From: JADLHS01 sp964553795
Lineage (GTDB): Bacteria > Verrucomicrobiota > Verrucomicrobiia > Limisphaerales > JADLHS01
Direction: 5' to 3'
Length of the DNA: 64,000 nucleotides
NCBI GenBank assembly: GCA_964553795.1
Contig: CAZKMR010000013.1
Span: 1 to 64,000, forward strand
Shown here: positions 37,274 to 46,563 of the stretch, piece after piece
Layout of the letters: each line of letters begins with the position of its first letter
Numbering within the stretch: the stretch's first letter is position 1
The notes under the pieces: generated by a model
Database searches by the model: none
What the model saw: the letters and a program-made list of their open reading frames with translations, nothing else
Told to the model about the DNA's origin: nothing
Made by a program: the position numbers and the translations under genes

Positions 37274-37302
37274 TTGACGCTGCCAAAGGCCTCCGCTAGT
37301 GT
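37274..37302 (+). promoter_or_regulatory. Candidate sigma-70-type promoter of clpPX
   Basis: TTGACG (37274-37279) is 5 of 6 to the -35 consensus. Seventeen bases on is TAGTGT (37297-37302), 3 of 6 to the -10 box. It lies 10 bases before the clpP start, so the leader would be very short or leaderless; no ribosome binding site is visible before that ATG. Confidence 0.4.
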
Positions 37303-37312
37303 GCCGCTACTG

Positions 37313-37957
37313 ATGAGCAAAGAATTTAATCCGAAAAATTTCCTCGTTCCCATCGTCGTCGAACAGACCGGTCGCGGCGAACGCAGTTGGGACATTTACT
37401 CGCGGTTGCTGGTGGATCGCATCCTGTTCCTCGGCACGCCCGTGGATGATCAGGTCGCGAACGTTATCATCGCGCAGTTGTTGTTTCTGCAGATGTCCGA
37501 TCCGAAAAAAGACGTGCATCTCTATATCAATTCGCCGGGTGGCAGCGTGACGGCGGGCTTGGCGATTTACGACACGATGCAATATCTCACGTGCGACGTG
37601 AACACGTATTGCGTCGGTCAGGCGGCGAGCATGGGCGCGGTGTTATTGGCCGCGGGCACGAAAGGCAAGCGTTTCGCGTTGCCGCATTCCAACATCATGA
37701 TTCATCAGGTGCTCGGCGGGGCGGAAGGTCAGGCGAGCGACGTGGAAATTCGCGTCAAACACATGCTCAAACTCAAGAAAACCTTGAACGGCATTCTTTC
37801 GAAGCACACTGGCAAGCCCGAAGATCAGGTCGAGAAAGACTGTGATCGCGACCATTTCATGACGGCGGAAGAAGCCCGGAGCTACGGCCTGGTGGATCAA
37901 GTGGTGGAATCTCGCAAGGAAATCCCCGGCGCGGATAAAGTTGTCGCCGCCAGTTAA
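37313..37957 (+). CDS. clpP: ATP-dependent Clp protease proteolytic subunit
   Basis: 214 aa from the ATG at 37313; a longer open frame upstream has no homology. The catalytic triad is S106 (GQAASMGAV), H131 (MIHQ) and D180 (DRDHF), with S-H and H-D spacings of 25 and 49 residues as in E. coli ClpP. YINSPGGSV forms the oxyanion region. A stretch of 7-9 residues precedes the usual mature start, so processing may occur. It is followed 35 bases on by clpX and should form the ClpXP barrel that degrades unfolded or tagged cytosolic proteins. Confidence 0.98.
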   Translation: MSKEFNPKNFLVPIVVEQTGRGERSWDIYSRLLVDRILFLGTPVDDQVANVIIAQLLFLQMSDPKKDVHLYINSPGGSVTAGLAIYDTMQYLTCDVNTYCVGQAASMGAVLLAAGTKGKRFALPHSNIMIHQVLGGAEGQASDVEIRVKHMLKLKKTLNGILSKHTGKPEDQVEKDCDRDHFMTAEEARSYGLVDQVVESRKEIPGADKVVAAS

Positions 37958-37992
37958 GTGAGTTTTTAATTCGACCCGGAATCGTAAAACAC

Positions 37993-39297
37993 ATGGCTCG
38001 TCCGACCAACATCACGATGTGCAGCTTCTGCGGAAAGTCGCATTCCGAAGTCAAGAAGCTGGTGGCCGGGCCGGGCGTGTACATCTGCGACAACTGCATC
38101 ATTCTCTGCAAAAATGTGCTTGATCGCGAATTGCAGTTGCAGGAGCAGAAACGCCAGCCGCGCTTTGCCGTGCCCAAACCGGCGCAAATCAAACGCGAAC
38201 TGGATTTGCATTGTGTCGGGCAGGAGCACGCCAAAAAGACGCTCGCGGTGGCGGTGCATAATCATTACAAGCGCATCCAGATTCCCGCGCCCCCGACCGA
38301 AGACGGGGAAACGCCAGCCAAAGGGAAAAAAGAGGACGCGTTGCCCCACGCCGAGGTGGAAATCGAGAAGAGCAACATTCTCATGATCGGGCCGACCGGT
38401 TCCGGCAAAACGCTGCTCGCCCGCACACTCGCGAAGATTCTCGATGTGCCGTTTGCCATCGCCGATGCGACGACGTTGACGGAAGCCGGTTACGTGGGCG
38501 AGGACGTGGAAAATATTATTCTGCGTTTGTTGCAAAGCGCGGATTACGATGTCAAACGCGCGCAACGCGGCATTATCTACATTGACGAAATCGACAAGAT
38601 CACGCGCAAGAGCGAAGGGCCGTCCATTACGCGCGATGTCAGCGGGGAAGGTGTGCAACAGGCGTTGCTGAAAATTCTCGAAGGCACCACCTGCAATGTG
38701 CCGCCGCAAGGAGGCCGCAAACATCCGCAGCAGGAATACATCAAGGTGGACACCACCAATATTCTGTTCATCTGCGGCGGAGCATTTGTGGGACTGGAGA
38801 AAGTCATTCAACGCCGCCTGGGCCGGCACACCATGGGGTTTGGCGCGGCGGGCGTTGACGCGACGGTCGCTGCGGCTGCGCGCGACGAAGTGCTGACGCG
38901 CGTCGAGCCGGAAGACTTGTTGAACTACGGTTTTATTCCGGAATTCGTCGGTCGCTTGCCGGTCATTACTACGCTCGCGGAACTGAATGAGGAACAGTTG
39001 GTGTCAATTCTGGTCGAGCCGAAGAACGCGTTGACCAAGCAATTCGCCAAACTGCTCGCGATGGATGGCGTGGAATTGGAATTCACCGCCGATGCGTTGC
39101 GCGAACTCGCGCTGTTGGCGCATAAGAAAGGCACCGGCGCGCGGGCGTTGCGCGGGTTGATCGAAAAGATCATGCTCGAAGTGATGTATGATGTGCCCGG
39201 CGCCAACGACATTCTCCACATCAAAGTCACCCGCCCCGTGGTGCTTGGCGAAAGCAAACCGATCGTACGTCGCAAAGAAGATCAGAAAGCGGCCTGA
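37993..39297 (+). CDS. clpX: ClpX, AAA+ unfoldase of the Clp protease
   Basis: 434 aa. The N-terminal zinc domain is C10-x2-C13 and C32-x2-C35. Walker A is GPTGSGKT (133-140), Walker B IIYIDEIDKI, with sensor and Arg-finger regions present (FIPEFVGRLP; GARALRGLIEKIMLE). The length is close to the family's ~420. A slightly longer linker (PPTEDGETPAKGKKED) sits between the zinc finger and Walker A. ClpX recognises and unfolds substrates for ClpP, encoded 35 bases upstream; it can also act alone as a remodelling chaperone. Confidence 0.98.
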   Translation: MARPTNITMCSFCGKSHSEVKKLVAGPGVYICDNCIILCKNVLDRELQLQEQKRQPRFAVPKPAQIKRELDLHCVGQEHAKKTLAVAVHNHYKRIQIPAPPTEDGETPAKGKKEDALPHAEVEIEKSNILMIGPTGSGKTLLARTLAKILDVPFAIADATTLTEAGYVGEDVENIILRLLQSADYDVKRAQRGIIYIDEIDKITRKSEGPSITRDVSGEGVQQALLKILEGTTCNVPPQGGRKHPQQEYIKVDTTNILFICGGAFVGLEKVIQRRLGRHTMGFGAAGVDATVAAAARDEVLTRVEPEDLLNYGFIPEFVGRLPVITTLAELNEEQLVSILVEPKNALTKQFAKLLAMDGVELEFTADALRELALLAHKKGTGARALRGLIEKIMLEVMYDVPGANDILHIKVTRPVVLGESKPIVRRKEDQKAA

Positions 39298-39338
39298 TTT
39301 CTGCCGTAACCCTTTACACATTTCGGGCAGCCTCACTC

Positions 39339-41261
39339 TCATTCCGGCACGGCCACGAGCCGGTAAAATCGGGTCAGTTGGATGGATGCGTCCGTCTGGG
39401 ACGCGAGAGCATTGGTCGCGGTGATGTCGCTGCCGAGATTGGACCAGTTCGTGTCTGTGAGCGAATTCACGTATTGCACGCGATAGGTCTGATTGCTGAT
39501 GGCGGCCCAGGTCAACCGGCGCACGCCGTTGGTAAGGGCAATGTTTTGAATCGTGGGCGGCAGGAGGCTCGCGGTGAACTTGCGGATCATGCCGTCGCTC
39601 TTGCTGAGCAGATACAACTCGCCGTCATTGTCTTGCGCCAACCGAATGTCGGCGCGTCCGCAACCGTAAGGAACGCCATCCGCATCGCTGCCTGCAGTCA
39701 GCAAACCGCCGCAACCGCCGGGCAACGCGTTGTTGCCGACGTTGCCGCCTTTGGAGTGGAACTGATCCGAGAGCACATCGAAGACGCGGCGTTTCTGGCC
39801 CTGGAACACGATTTGGATTTCATGGCTGGTGGCGACAGTGAGGCGATGGCCGTCGTCCGCCAGCAACATATCCTCGAAATCGGAATAGAAAATTCGTCCG
39901 GTCGTGATATCGCCAAAAATGAATTTGCCCGTCAGGGCCGGCAATAATTTGCCGCGATAAACGAAGCCGCCGCAAATGGCATCGCCGTCGCGATGACTGT
40001 ATGTGGTCACGGGATAAAGTGGAGTGACGGCGGAGACGATTCCGGTGACGACGAGCGCATCCGTCGCGGGAAACGGAATGGGCGGTGTGAGTTGACCACC
40101 GGTGCTGCCGCCATTGACGCCGGGGAAAAATTCTTCGATGCCTTCGCGTTCGGCGTAACCGTAGTTGCCGCCCTTGACGATGCGATTTACTTCCTCCCAC
40201 GCGTTCTGCCCGATGTCACTTTCCAGCAGAATGCCCGTGGCCGGATCAAAATGAATGCGGTGATTGTTGCGAAAGCCAGAGGCGAAAATTTCTTTGCGCA
40301 ACCCCGGCAGCGCATTGGTTAAAAACGGATTCGGATCGGGGCCGCTGGTGGGAATGCGATAACGACCATTGGCGCTCAACTCATCCTCAGGTCGCAAGGT
40401 GAGGTCCGGCGTGAGGCGGAGAATCTTGCCTTGCAGCGCGTCCAGGCGCTGCGGAATGGTGTGGCGTGCGTCGGTCTGCTCTCCCGCGCCGCCATCGCCG
40501 CTGGCGAGGTAAAGATTGCCATAGTCCGCGTCGCCCGGCTGGGCCTTAGGATTGAATGCTAGATCGCCAAGTGGATGGATGAAATGATTGTAACCGATGC
40601 GCAACAACTCGCGCGCCGGGCCTTCAAACGTCGCGTTGGCGATGTTGGTGTCGGTCCATTCAATCAGCACCGACTCGCGCCGCCGATCGTTGCCGGCGGG
40701 TGGATTGACGATGGCGGTGGGGCTGTAGCCGTTGGTATCCAAACCGGGCAGGCTGCTGTTCACAGGATAGTAGGAAGCATTCTTGTTCGTCTCGGTATGC
40801 GCCGTATAGAACCTGCCATTGCTGGCGTAGTCCGGATCGAACGCCAGGGCAATCAATCCGCCCGCGTAGCTGAAATTGCTGAAGCGCGGAAAGACTTCCT
40901 CGAAATTGATGTACGTGGTGAACGTGCGGTTGGAGCGATCCAGCAGGTAGAGATTGCGATTGGAATCAGCGACGAAGTGGCGGTGTCGCGCCAGCGGGGC
41001 ATTGGTCGGTTCGGCCAACAGGACATTCACGCGGGATAACTGTGACGCGAAGTTGATTGGTGGCGGGTAGTTGTCGCGGGTGGAACTCGACAGGGGCAGG
41101 CTGGCGTAATCTTCCAATTGTACTGCGGTGCCGTTTTTCAGAATCTGCGCGACCGGTGGATAGTCCGCGCGCGCGGTAAACTGACCATGCAGACCGACAA
41201 CCATCCCGAGCAGCACTCTCCCAAGCCGCGCCCAACGCAGTATGGAGAGTGGGAGAATCAT
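39339..41261 (-). CDS. Secreted glucose/sorbosone dehydrogenase-like propeller protein
   Basis: 640 aa with signal peptide (about 1-32, ending ARADY). The propeller matches the glucose/sorbosone dehydrogenase family (PQQ-dependent soluble type): LIALAFDPDYASNGRFYTAHT, GDLAFNPKAQPGDADYGNLYLASGDGG, DALQGKILRLTPD, GLRKEIFASGFRNNHRIHFDP, DIGQNAWEEVNRIVKGGNYGYAEREG, GGFVYRGKLLPALTGKFIFGD. The last ~70 residues (RRLTWAAISNQTYRVQYVN ... FYRLVAVPE) are the shared Trp/FYR domain. It would oxidise aldoses outside the cytoplasm if PQQ or an equivalent is bound; the substrate is unknown. It is convergent with clpX, 41 bases apart. Confidence 0.88.
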   Translation of the reverse strand: MILPLSILRWARLGRVLLGMVVGLHGQFTARADYPPVAQILKNGTAVQLEDYASLPLSSSTRDNYPPPINFASQLSRVNVLLAEPTNAPLARHRHFVADSNRNLYLLDRSNRTFTTYINFEEVFPRFSNFSYAGGLIALAFDPDYASNGRFYTAHTETNKNASYYPVNSSLPGLDTNGYSPTAIVNPPAGNDRRRESVLIEWTDTNIANATFEGPARELLRIGYNHFIHPLGDLAFNPKAQPGDADYGNLYLASGDGGAGEQTDARHTIPQRLDALQGKILRLTPDLTLRPEDELSANGRYRIPTSGPDPNPFLTNALPGLRKEIFASGFRNNHRIHFDPATGILLESDIGQNAWEEVNRIVKGGNYGYAEREGIEEFFPGVNGGSTGGQLTPPIPFPATDALVVTGIVSAVTPLYPVTTYSHRDGDAICGGFVYRGKLLPALTGKFIFGDITTGRIFYSDFEDMLLADDGHRLTVATSHEIQIVFQGQKRRVFDVLSDQFHSKGGNVGNNALPGGCGGLLTAGSDADGVPYGCGRADIRLAQDNDGELYLLSKSDGMIRKFTASLLPPTIQNIALTNGVRRLTWAAISNQTYRVQYVNSLTDTNWSNLGSDITATNALASQTDASIQLTRFYRLVAVPE

Positions 41262-41523
41262 CGTTTAACAATGCGGCGGTTCTCCAAGTCGGTAAAGTGA
41301 GATTCATTCGCCGCGGGCTTCCGCGTGACTTGGACGCCGAAAATTTCGAGCAAATCGCGCGGGTTTCGGTCGAAAGCCGTGTCCGCCCGGGCCTGCTTTG
41401 CGCAAGACGACTATTGGCTGGGAGATTTTGCGGCTGGCAGAGTTTTGGCTACTCTGGAAACACCGTTTGCAACCAAACCGGTGATTTCCTAACCTCCGCG
41501 GCGGAAATCGCCATAACCAAACG

Positions 41524-42486
41524 ATGCGCCAATTTGCAACTATCGCCACGAACGCGTTCATGGAACTCGTGCGGCAACCCGTGTTTTTGCTGCTGACGAC
41601 GGCCTCGGCGGCGTTCGAGATCTTTCTCGCCACTCCGTATTACTTTGCATTTGGCGATGAGCCGAAGCTGGTCAAGAACTCGGTGTTGGCGGTGATGTTG
41701 TTGGCGGGATTGTTCAGCGCGGTACTGAGTGCTTCTGCCTCATTGGCGCGTGAAATTCGCGCAGGCACCGTTCTGGCCGTGCTGTCCAAGCCCATCGGCC
41801 GGGCGCAATTTCTCCTGGCCAAATACGTTGGGTTAATCGGCGCGTTGACCGTGGTGACCTACATCAATCTCGTCGCCGCACTCGTGGCGAGCCGAATGGC
41901 GTTTGATGCGTATGGCGAAACAGACGTCTCGGCGGTGCTGATTTTCGGGAGCGGCATTCTCGTGGCGTATTTGCTGGGCGGGTTCAGCAACTACTTCCTG
42001 CATCGCCCGTTTGTCAGCGATGCGGTGTTCGCGCTGGTGGTGACGGTGACGCTGGCGGCGGCGGCGATTTTTCTGTTCACGCGGCAGGGCCAATCCCTTG
42101 GCACGGAAGCGCATGTGGATTGGCGCATGGTGCCGGCGGCGGTCTTGATTTTGTTTGCGCTGTGGATATTGGCGGCGCTGGCCTTGGCGGCTTCGACCCG
42201 GCTGGACATGATTCCGACTTTGGCCATTTGTTCGGCGTTCTTCCTGTTGGGATTGATGTCGGACTATTTGTTCGGAAGGCGCGCGGAACAAGGCTCATGG
42301 TGGGGGACGGTGCTTTACACGGTCGTACCCAATTGGCAAAATTTTTGGCTCGCAGATGCTCTCGACGCGGGACGCAGCACGTTCCATTGGGGCTATGTGA
42401 GCAAGGCGTTTACTTACGCGGCGTGTTACATCGGGGCGGCTTTGGCCGTCGGGATCACGCTGTTTGAGGAGCGGGAACTCAACTAA
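41524..42486 (+). CDS. ABC-2-type transporter permease
   Basis: 320 aa with about six to seven hydrophobic helices. The pattern is that of ABC-2 permeases: an N-terminal helix after MRQFATIATNAFMELVRQPVF, then SASASLAREIRAGTVLAVLSKPIGRAQFLLAKYVG, in which the AREIRxGTxxxxLSKPI run is the coupling loop. No ATPase is adjacent; the nearest on this strand is at 49219-50421, beyond the SPFH and P-type ATPase genes. It may work with that ATPase or another. It is the first gene of the long + strand run that contains the SPFH genes. Confidence 0.85.
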   Translation: MRQFATIATNAFMELVRQPVFLLLTTASAAFEIFLATPYYFAFGDEPKLVKNSVLAVMLLAGLFSAVLSASASLAREIRAGTVLAVLSKPIGRAQFLLAKYVGLIGALTVVTYINLVAALVASRMAFDAYGETDVSAVLIFGSGILVAYLLGGFSNYFLHRPFVSDAVFALVVTVTLAAAAIFLFTRQGQSLGTEAHVDWRMVPAAVLILFALWILAALALAASTRLDMIPTLAICSAFFLLGLMSDYLFGRRAEQGSWWGTVLYTVVPNWQNFWLADALDAGRSTFHWGYVSKAFTYAACYIGAALAVGITLFEERELN

Positions 42487-42489
42487 CAA

Positions 42490-42583
42490 TGAAAAATGCA
42501 AAAGTGAAATTCAAAAAGGTCCGGCGCGGCCGGGCGCACGCGTCATCCGGTCGGTTTTCATTTTTAACTTTTAATTTCTAATC
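42490..42583. repeat. AT-rich imperfect inverted repeat between permease and SPFH genes
   Basis: The left part (about 42490-42520, TGAAAAATGCAAAAGTG) and right part (about 42553-42583, TTTTCATTTTTAACTTTTAA) are roughly reverse complements around a GC-rich centre. The AT-rich arms stand out from the GC-rich surroundings. This is a likely dispersed palindromic element; it may also end the permease transcript. Confidence 0.5.
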
Positions 42584-42585
42584 CT

Positions 42586-44481
42586 GTGGATCGAACTACG
42601 AAACGAAACGGGCTGGTAAATCTGGTGGTGTTGCTGGTGCTGGGCGCGGCGCTGTTCGCCTCGGCGCGGTACGCCGGTTCGCTGGCGGGACAAGTCGCTT
42701 CGGTCTTTTTCGGCCTGGGCACGCTCATCGCGTTTGTCAGTTGGTTTCAGATGCGGCTGGAAGAACGGGAGGCCGCCGAGAAATTGGAAATCGAAGAACT
42801 GGCCCGCACGAAGTCCAGTTCCACGCTGTTCGAAGCCAAGGAAGCGGAGTTTTTTCCCGCGCGCAGCGCTCGCCGGGCCTTCGAAAAATACTTCGTCACC
42901 GGGTTCATGGTGGTGTTGCTGGTGCTGGAATTCGCAGGAGCGATTCTGGTCTGGCGGTGGCTGGATCAAACCGCCGTGGCCGGCGTGGTGGCGGAGCGGA
43001 TGCTGGTCGCGCTCGGACTCTTCGGCGGACTGGCGCTGATTCTTTTCATGCGCGGGCGGTTCACGGTGACGTTGGCGCGACTGGAGAGCAATCGGCTCTT
43101 GCGACCGGCTTCCAACTTCGTGCTGCTCGGATCGTATTTGTGCGTGTTGTCCGGGCTGGCGGTCTTGGGGGACAAAGTGGAATTCGCCCGGGCGGACTGG
43201 TATGTCGCCAAATTTTTCGCGGTGCTGCTCGGTCTGCTGGCGCTGGAATCGTTGATTGCGTTGTTGTTCGAGATTTACCGTCCGCGCCTCAAGGGCAAGG
43301 TGGCGCGACCGCTGTATGATTCCCGGTTAATCGGTTTGCTGGCGCAACCCGAAGGATTGGTGGCGACGGCGGCGCACACGTTGGATTATCAATTCGGCTT
43401 CAAGGTTTCGGAAACGTGGTTCTTCCGGGTGCTGCGCGAGCGGTTGCCGATCATCCTGTTAGTGCAACTCGGCGTGTTGTTGCTCTCGAGTTGCGTGGTG
43501 TTCATTGAAGCGGGCGAAGAGGCGTTGTTGGAACGATTCGGCAAACCGGTTTCGAGTAATAACGTGCTCAGGCCCGGCGCGCACCTGAAACTTCCGTGGC
43601 CGGTGGACAAAGTTTATCGCTATCGCACCGAGGAAATTCAGACGTTGCGTATCGGTTCGGCGCCCAAGGAAGACGATCACATCGAGAAAGTTGTGCTCTG
43701 GAACGTTTCGCACGTGAAGGAAGAAGTGAATTATCTCGTCGCCAACCGGCACGAAGTCGAAACCGCCGTTGTCCCGGACAGTCCGAGTGCGCGGCGCGTG
43801 CCGCCGGTGAGTTTGCTGACCACTAGCATCCCGGTTCAATATCAGGTCACCAACCTTACGGCATGGGTGTATGGGCATGAAGACGCGTCCAGCGCACTGC
43901 TCAATATTGCGACGCGCGAAGTCGTGCGCTTCATGGTGAGCGTGGACATGGAAGAATTGATGTCGGTGCAACGGCAGGCTTCCGCGGAGACGCTGGTGGC
44001 GCGCATTCAGGCGGCGGCCACGGCGCGAAATCTCGGCGTCAAGATTCTCCACGTGGCGTTGCAGGACGTGCATCCGCCGGTGAAGGTGGCCCCGGAATAT
44101 CAAAAGGTGGTGGCGGCCATTCATCAGAAGCAGGCGAAGATTGTGACGGCGGAAGCCGAAGCCATTGTCACCAATGCCGTGGCCGGAGCACGGGCCACGG
44201 AAATTACCAACACGGCCCAGGCCAATCGGGTGAACCTGGAACTGGTCACCACGGCGCGGGCCGCCGCGTTTACCAATCAGATTCCCGCGTTTCAAGCGGC
44301 CCCGGCCGTTTATCGCCAACGGCTCTACGCGCAGGTATTTCCGGAAGCGACCGCCAAGGCGCGCAAATATATTCTCGTGACGACGAATACCGAACGCGTC
44401 ATCACCTTCGATCTGCAACACAGCGCCGCTGACGAAATGATTCGGCAGCAGGCCGAAGCCATAATGAACTCCACCGAGTAA
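42586..44481 (+). CDS. SPFH/HflK-like protein fused to an N-terminal polytopic membrane domain
   Basis: 631 aa, GTG start. The first ~310 residues contain about seven membrane helices (for example GLVNLVVLLVLGAALFASA, FMVVLLVLEFAGAILVWRW, FAVLLGLLALESLIALLF, LPIILLVQLGVLLLSSCVVF). From about 312 an SPFH domain begins (EEALLERFGKPVSSNNVLRPGAHLKLPWPVDKVYRYRTEEIQTLRIG), as in HflK. It continues with the coiled-coil part rich in Ala/Glu (KIVTAEAEAIVTNAVAGARATEITN). Ordinary HflK has a single helix, so the membrane part is an addition. It is followed by hflC and a second hflK-type gene. Confidence 0.85.
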   Translation: MDRTTKRNGLVNLVVLLVLGAALFASARYAGSLAGQVASVFFGLGTLIAFVSWFQMRLEEREAAEKLEIEELARTKSSSTLFEAKEAEFFPARSARRAFEKYFVTGFMVVLLVLEFAGAILVWRWLDQTAVAGVVAERMLVALGLFGGLALILFMRGRFTVTLARLESNRLLRPASNFVLLGSYLCVLSGLAVLGDKVEFARADWYVAKFFAVLLGLLALESLIALLFEIYRPRLKGKVARPLYDSRLIGLLAQPEGLVATAAHTLDYQFGFKVSETWFFRVLRERLPIILLVQLGVLLLSSCVVFIEAGEEALLERFGKPVSSNNVLRPGAHLKLPWPVDKVYRYRTEEIQTLRIGSAPKEDDHIEKVVLWNVSHVKEEVNYLVANRHEVETAVVPDSPSARRVPPVSLLTTSIPVQYQVTNLTAWVYGHEDASSALLNIATREVVRFMVSVDMEELMSVQRQASAETLVARIQAAATARNLGVKILHVALQDVHPPVKVAPEYQKVVAAIHQKQAKIVTAEAEAIVTNAVAGARATEITNTAQANRVNLELVTTARAAAFTNQIPAFQAAPAVYRQRLYAQVFPEATAKARKYILVTTNTERVITFDLQHSAADEMIRQQAEAIMNSTE

Positions 44482-44502
44482 TTTTACTTAGCCCCTGAAT
44501 TC

Positions 44503-45405
44503 ATGAAAAAAAATCTGCTCACCATCATTGTCAGCATGCTTCTGGCGCTGATCTTCGTGATGATCCTGTTTGTCTTCCAGGTCCGCCAATCCGAGGTGGC
44601 CGTGGTCACGCGCTTCGGGCAACCGGTGCGGTCGGAAGCCCAGCCCGGCGCCTATTTCCGGTTGCCGCCCGGCATCGAGAGCGTTTACAAACTCGACCAA
44701 CGCATCCAGAACTTCGAGGACGCGTTCACCGAAAACTACACGGCGGACGGGAACAATCTGTTGACCAGCGTTTACGTCGGCTGGCGCATCAGTAGTCCCA
44801 CCAACTTTTTCCCCAAGTTCAAGAACGGTTCGGTCAAGGAAGCCGAACGCAACTTGCGCGACATTGTCACCCAGGCCAAGGCGGCCGTGGTGGGCAAACA
44901 TCCGCTGGCGGATTTTGTGAATGCCAACGAACAGCAACTCAAGTTCGACGCGATCGAACAGGAGATTAAAGCCATCGTTCAGGCGCAGGTGGCGGCCAAC
45001 AACTCCGGCATTCAGATCGAGTATCTCGGCCTCAAACGCATGGGCTTGCCGGAAAGCGTGACGGAATCGGTTTTCGCCTTGATGACGGCAGATCGTCAGA
45101 AGCTGGCCAATAAATTGAACGAAGAAGGCGCGGCGGAAGCACGTAAGATCCGGTCCAACGCCGAGCGCGAAGCAGCCGAGCAGACTTCCATCGCCGAAGG
45201 CCAGGCGCGGCGCATCAAAGGCGAAGGTGACGCGGTGGCGGCGGCGGTTTATCCGGTGTTTCAACAAAACCCGGAGCTGGCCAAGTTCCTTCTGGATTTG
45301 GAAGCGCTGGAAGCTTCGCTGAAAGAACGTTCCATTCTCATTTTTGACTCGCACACCACGCCGTTCAATCTTTTGACCGGTTCGTTGACCAACCAGATCA
45401 AGTGA
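44503..45405 (+). CDS. hflC: HflC-type SPFH protein
   Basis: 300 aa. One N-terminal membrane anchor (LLTIIVSMLLALIFVMILFVF) is followed by the SPFH domain (VRQSEVAVVTRFGQPVRSEAQPGAYFRLPPGIESVYKLDQRIQNFE) and the HflC coiled coil (EARKIRSNAEREAAEQTSIAEGQARRIKGEGDAVAAAVYPVFQQNPEL). HflC with HflK forms large periplasmic-facing cages around the membrane protease FtsH and limits its activity. The gene is 21 bases after the 631-aa SPFH gene and 4 bases before the next, so one operon. Length and motifs are normal for the family. Confidence 0.93.
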   Translation: MKKNLLTIIVSMLLALIFVMILFVFQVRQSEVAVVTRFGQPVRSEAQPGAYFRLPPGIESVYKLDQRIQNFEDAFTENYTADGNNLLTSVYVGWRISSPTNFFPKFKNGSVKEAERNLRDIVTQAKAAVVGKHPLADFVNANEQQLKFDAIEQEIKAIVQAQVAANNSGIQIEYLGLKRMGLPESVTESVFALMTADRQKLANKLNEEGAAEARKIRSNAEREAAEQTSIAEGQARRIKGEGDAVAAAVYPVFQQNPELAKFLLDLEALEASLKERSILIFDSHTTPFNLLTGSLTNQIK

Positions 45406-45409
45406 TCGT

Positions 45410-46516
45410 ATGAGCGAGGAAACCAAAACTCCGACGCCTCCGCCCCAGCAACCGCTGGATACGGGCTCGCAGGCGCTGGCCGATGCGTTGCACAGCAGCT
45501 TTGGCATCGTCAAGTTCGTGATGGTGGTGCTGTTCGTGGTGTTTCTCTTCTCCGGCTTCTTCACGGTGGGGCCGCGCGAGAAGGCCATCAAACTGCGCTT
45601 CGGCAAACCGGTGGGTGAAGGCGAAAACGTGCTGCTCGGTTCGGGCGCGCATTGGGCGTGGCCGTATCCGATTGATGAAGTCATCAAGATTCCCATCACC
45701 GAAGTGCAGGAAGTGCGTTCGCGCACGCAATGGTTTGCCCAAACCGCCGTGCAAGAGGCGCGGGGGGAAATTCCGCCTCCGATGGGAAATACCCTGAACC
45801 CCGAATTGGATGGCTACGCGCTCACGGCCGACGGCAACATCATTCATGCGAAAGCCACGGTGCGTTATCGCATCGAAGACCCGGTCCGTTGTGTCTTTGA
45901 TTTTTCATCCGGGGCCGACCAGGCGTACGGCCTGACGGGAATTTCCAATGCTGTATTGAACGCCTTGGACAATGCGTTACTGCACGCGACGGCGAGTTAC
46001 TCGGTGGATAAGGCTTTGTTTGATCGAACCGCTTTTCAAGACGCGGTGCAACGGCGCATGAACCAATTGGTGCGCGACCAACGCCTCGGCGTGTTGGTGG
46101 AACAATGCATCGTGGAAACCCGGCAGCCCCGGCAACTGGATCTGGCGTTCAAGAACGTCACGGATGCCGGCCAAAGGTATCGTACGACTTTGACGGAAGC
46201 CCGCAGCTACGCGGACAAGAAAATGAACGAAGCGGCCGGCGAGGCGGCGGCGCGCATCAACACCGCGCAAGCCGAACGCAACGCCATGGTGGCCAAAATC
46301 GAGGGCGACGCGGAATTGTTCCGCAAAGTGTTGCCGGCGTACCGCGCCAATCCAAGCCTGTTCAAGCAACAGGAATTGTCCAAGGTGTTGGGTCGCACCA
46401 TCGCGGGGGTGGATTACAAAATGTATTTGCCGACCAGCGGTGGCGAACCGCTGGAGTTGCGGCTGAACTTGAATCGCGAACCGCTCAAAATCGGCGCGAA
46501 GCCGACGGCGCCCTGA
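45410..46516 (+). CDS. hflK: HflK-type SPFH protein
   Basis: 368 aa. A Pro-rich cytoplasmic N-terminus (EETKTPTPPPQQP), one membrane anchor (FVMVVLFVVFLFSGFFTV), then the SPFH domain with HflK-like VGPREKAIKLRFGKPVGEGENVLLGSGAHWAWPYPIDEVIKIP. The coiled coil (EARSYADKKMNEAAGEAAARINTAQAERNAMVAKIEGDAELFRKVLPAYRANP) follows the family. It lies 4 bases after hflC. With the fused SPFH gene upstream there are three SPFH proteins in a row; two are enough for a standard HflKC cage, so the extra one is unusual. Confidence 0.9.
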   Translation: MSEETKTPTPPPQQPLDTGSQALADALHSSFGIVKFVMVVLFVVFLFSGFFTVGPREKAIKLRFGKPVGEGENVLLGSGAHWAWPYPIDEVIKIPITEVQEVRSRTQWFAQTAVQEARGEIPPPMGNTLNPELDGYALTADGNIIHAKATVRYRIEDPVRCVFDFSSGADQAYGLTGISNAVLNALDNALLHATASYSVDKALFDRTAFQDAVQRRMNQLVRDQRLGVLVEQCIVETRQPRQLDLAFKNVTDAGQRYRTTLTEARSYADKKMNEAAGEAAARINTAQAERNAMVAKIEGDAELFRKVLPAYRANPSLFKQQELSKVLGRTIAGVDYKMYLPTSGGEPLELRLNLNREPLKIGAKPTAP

Positions 46517-46563
46517 GGCCGGGTTTGAGCCCGATAGTTTTTAATCATTAACCGAGACGTCGT

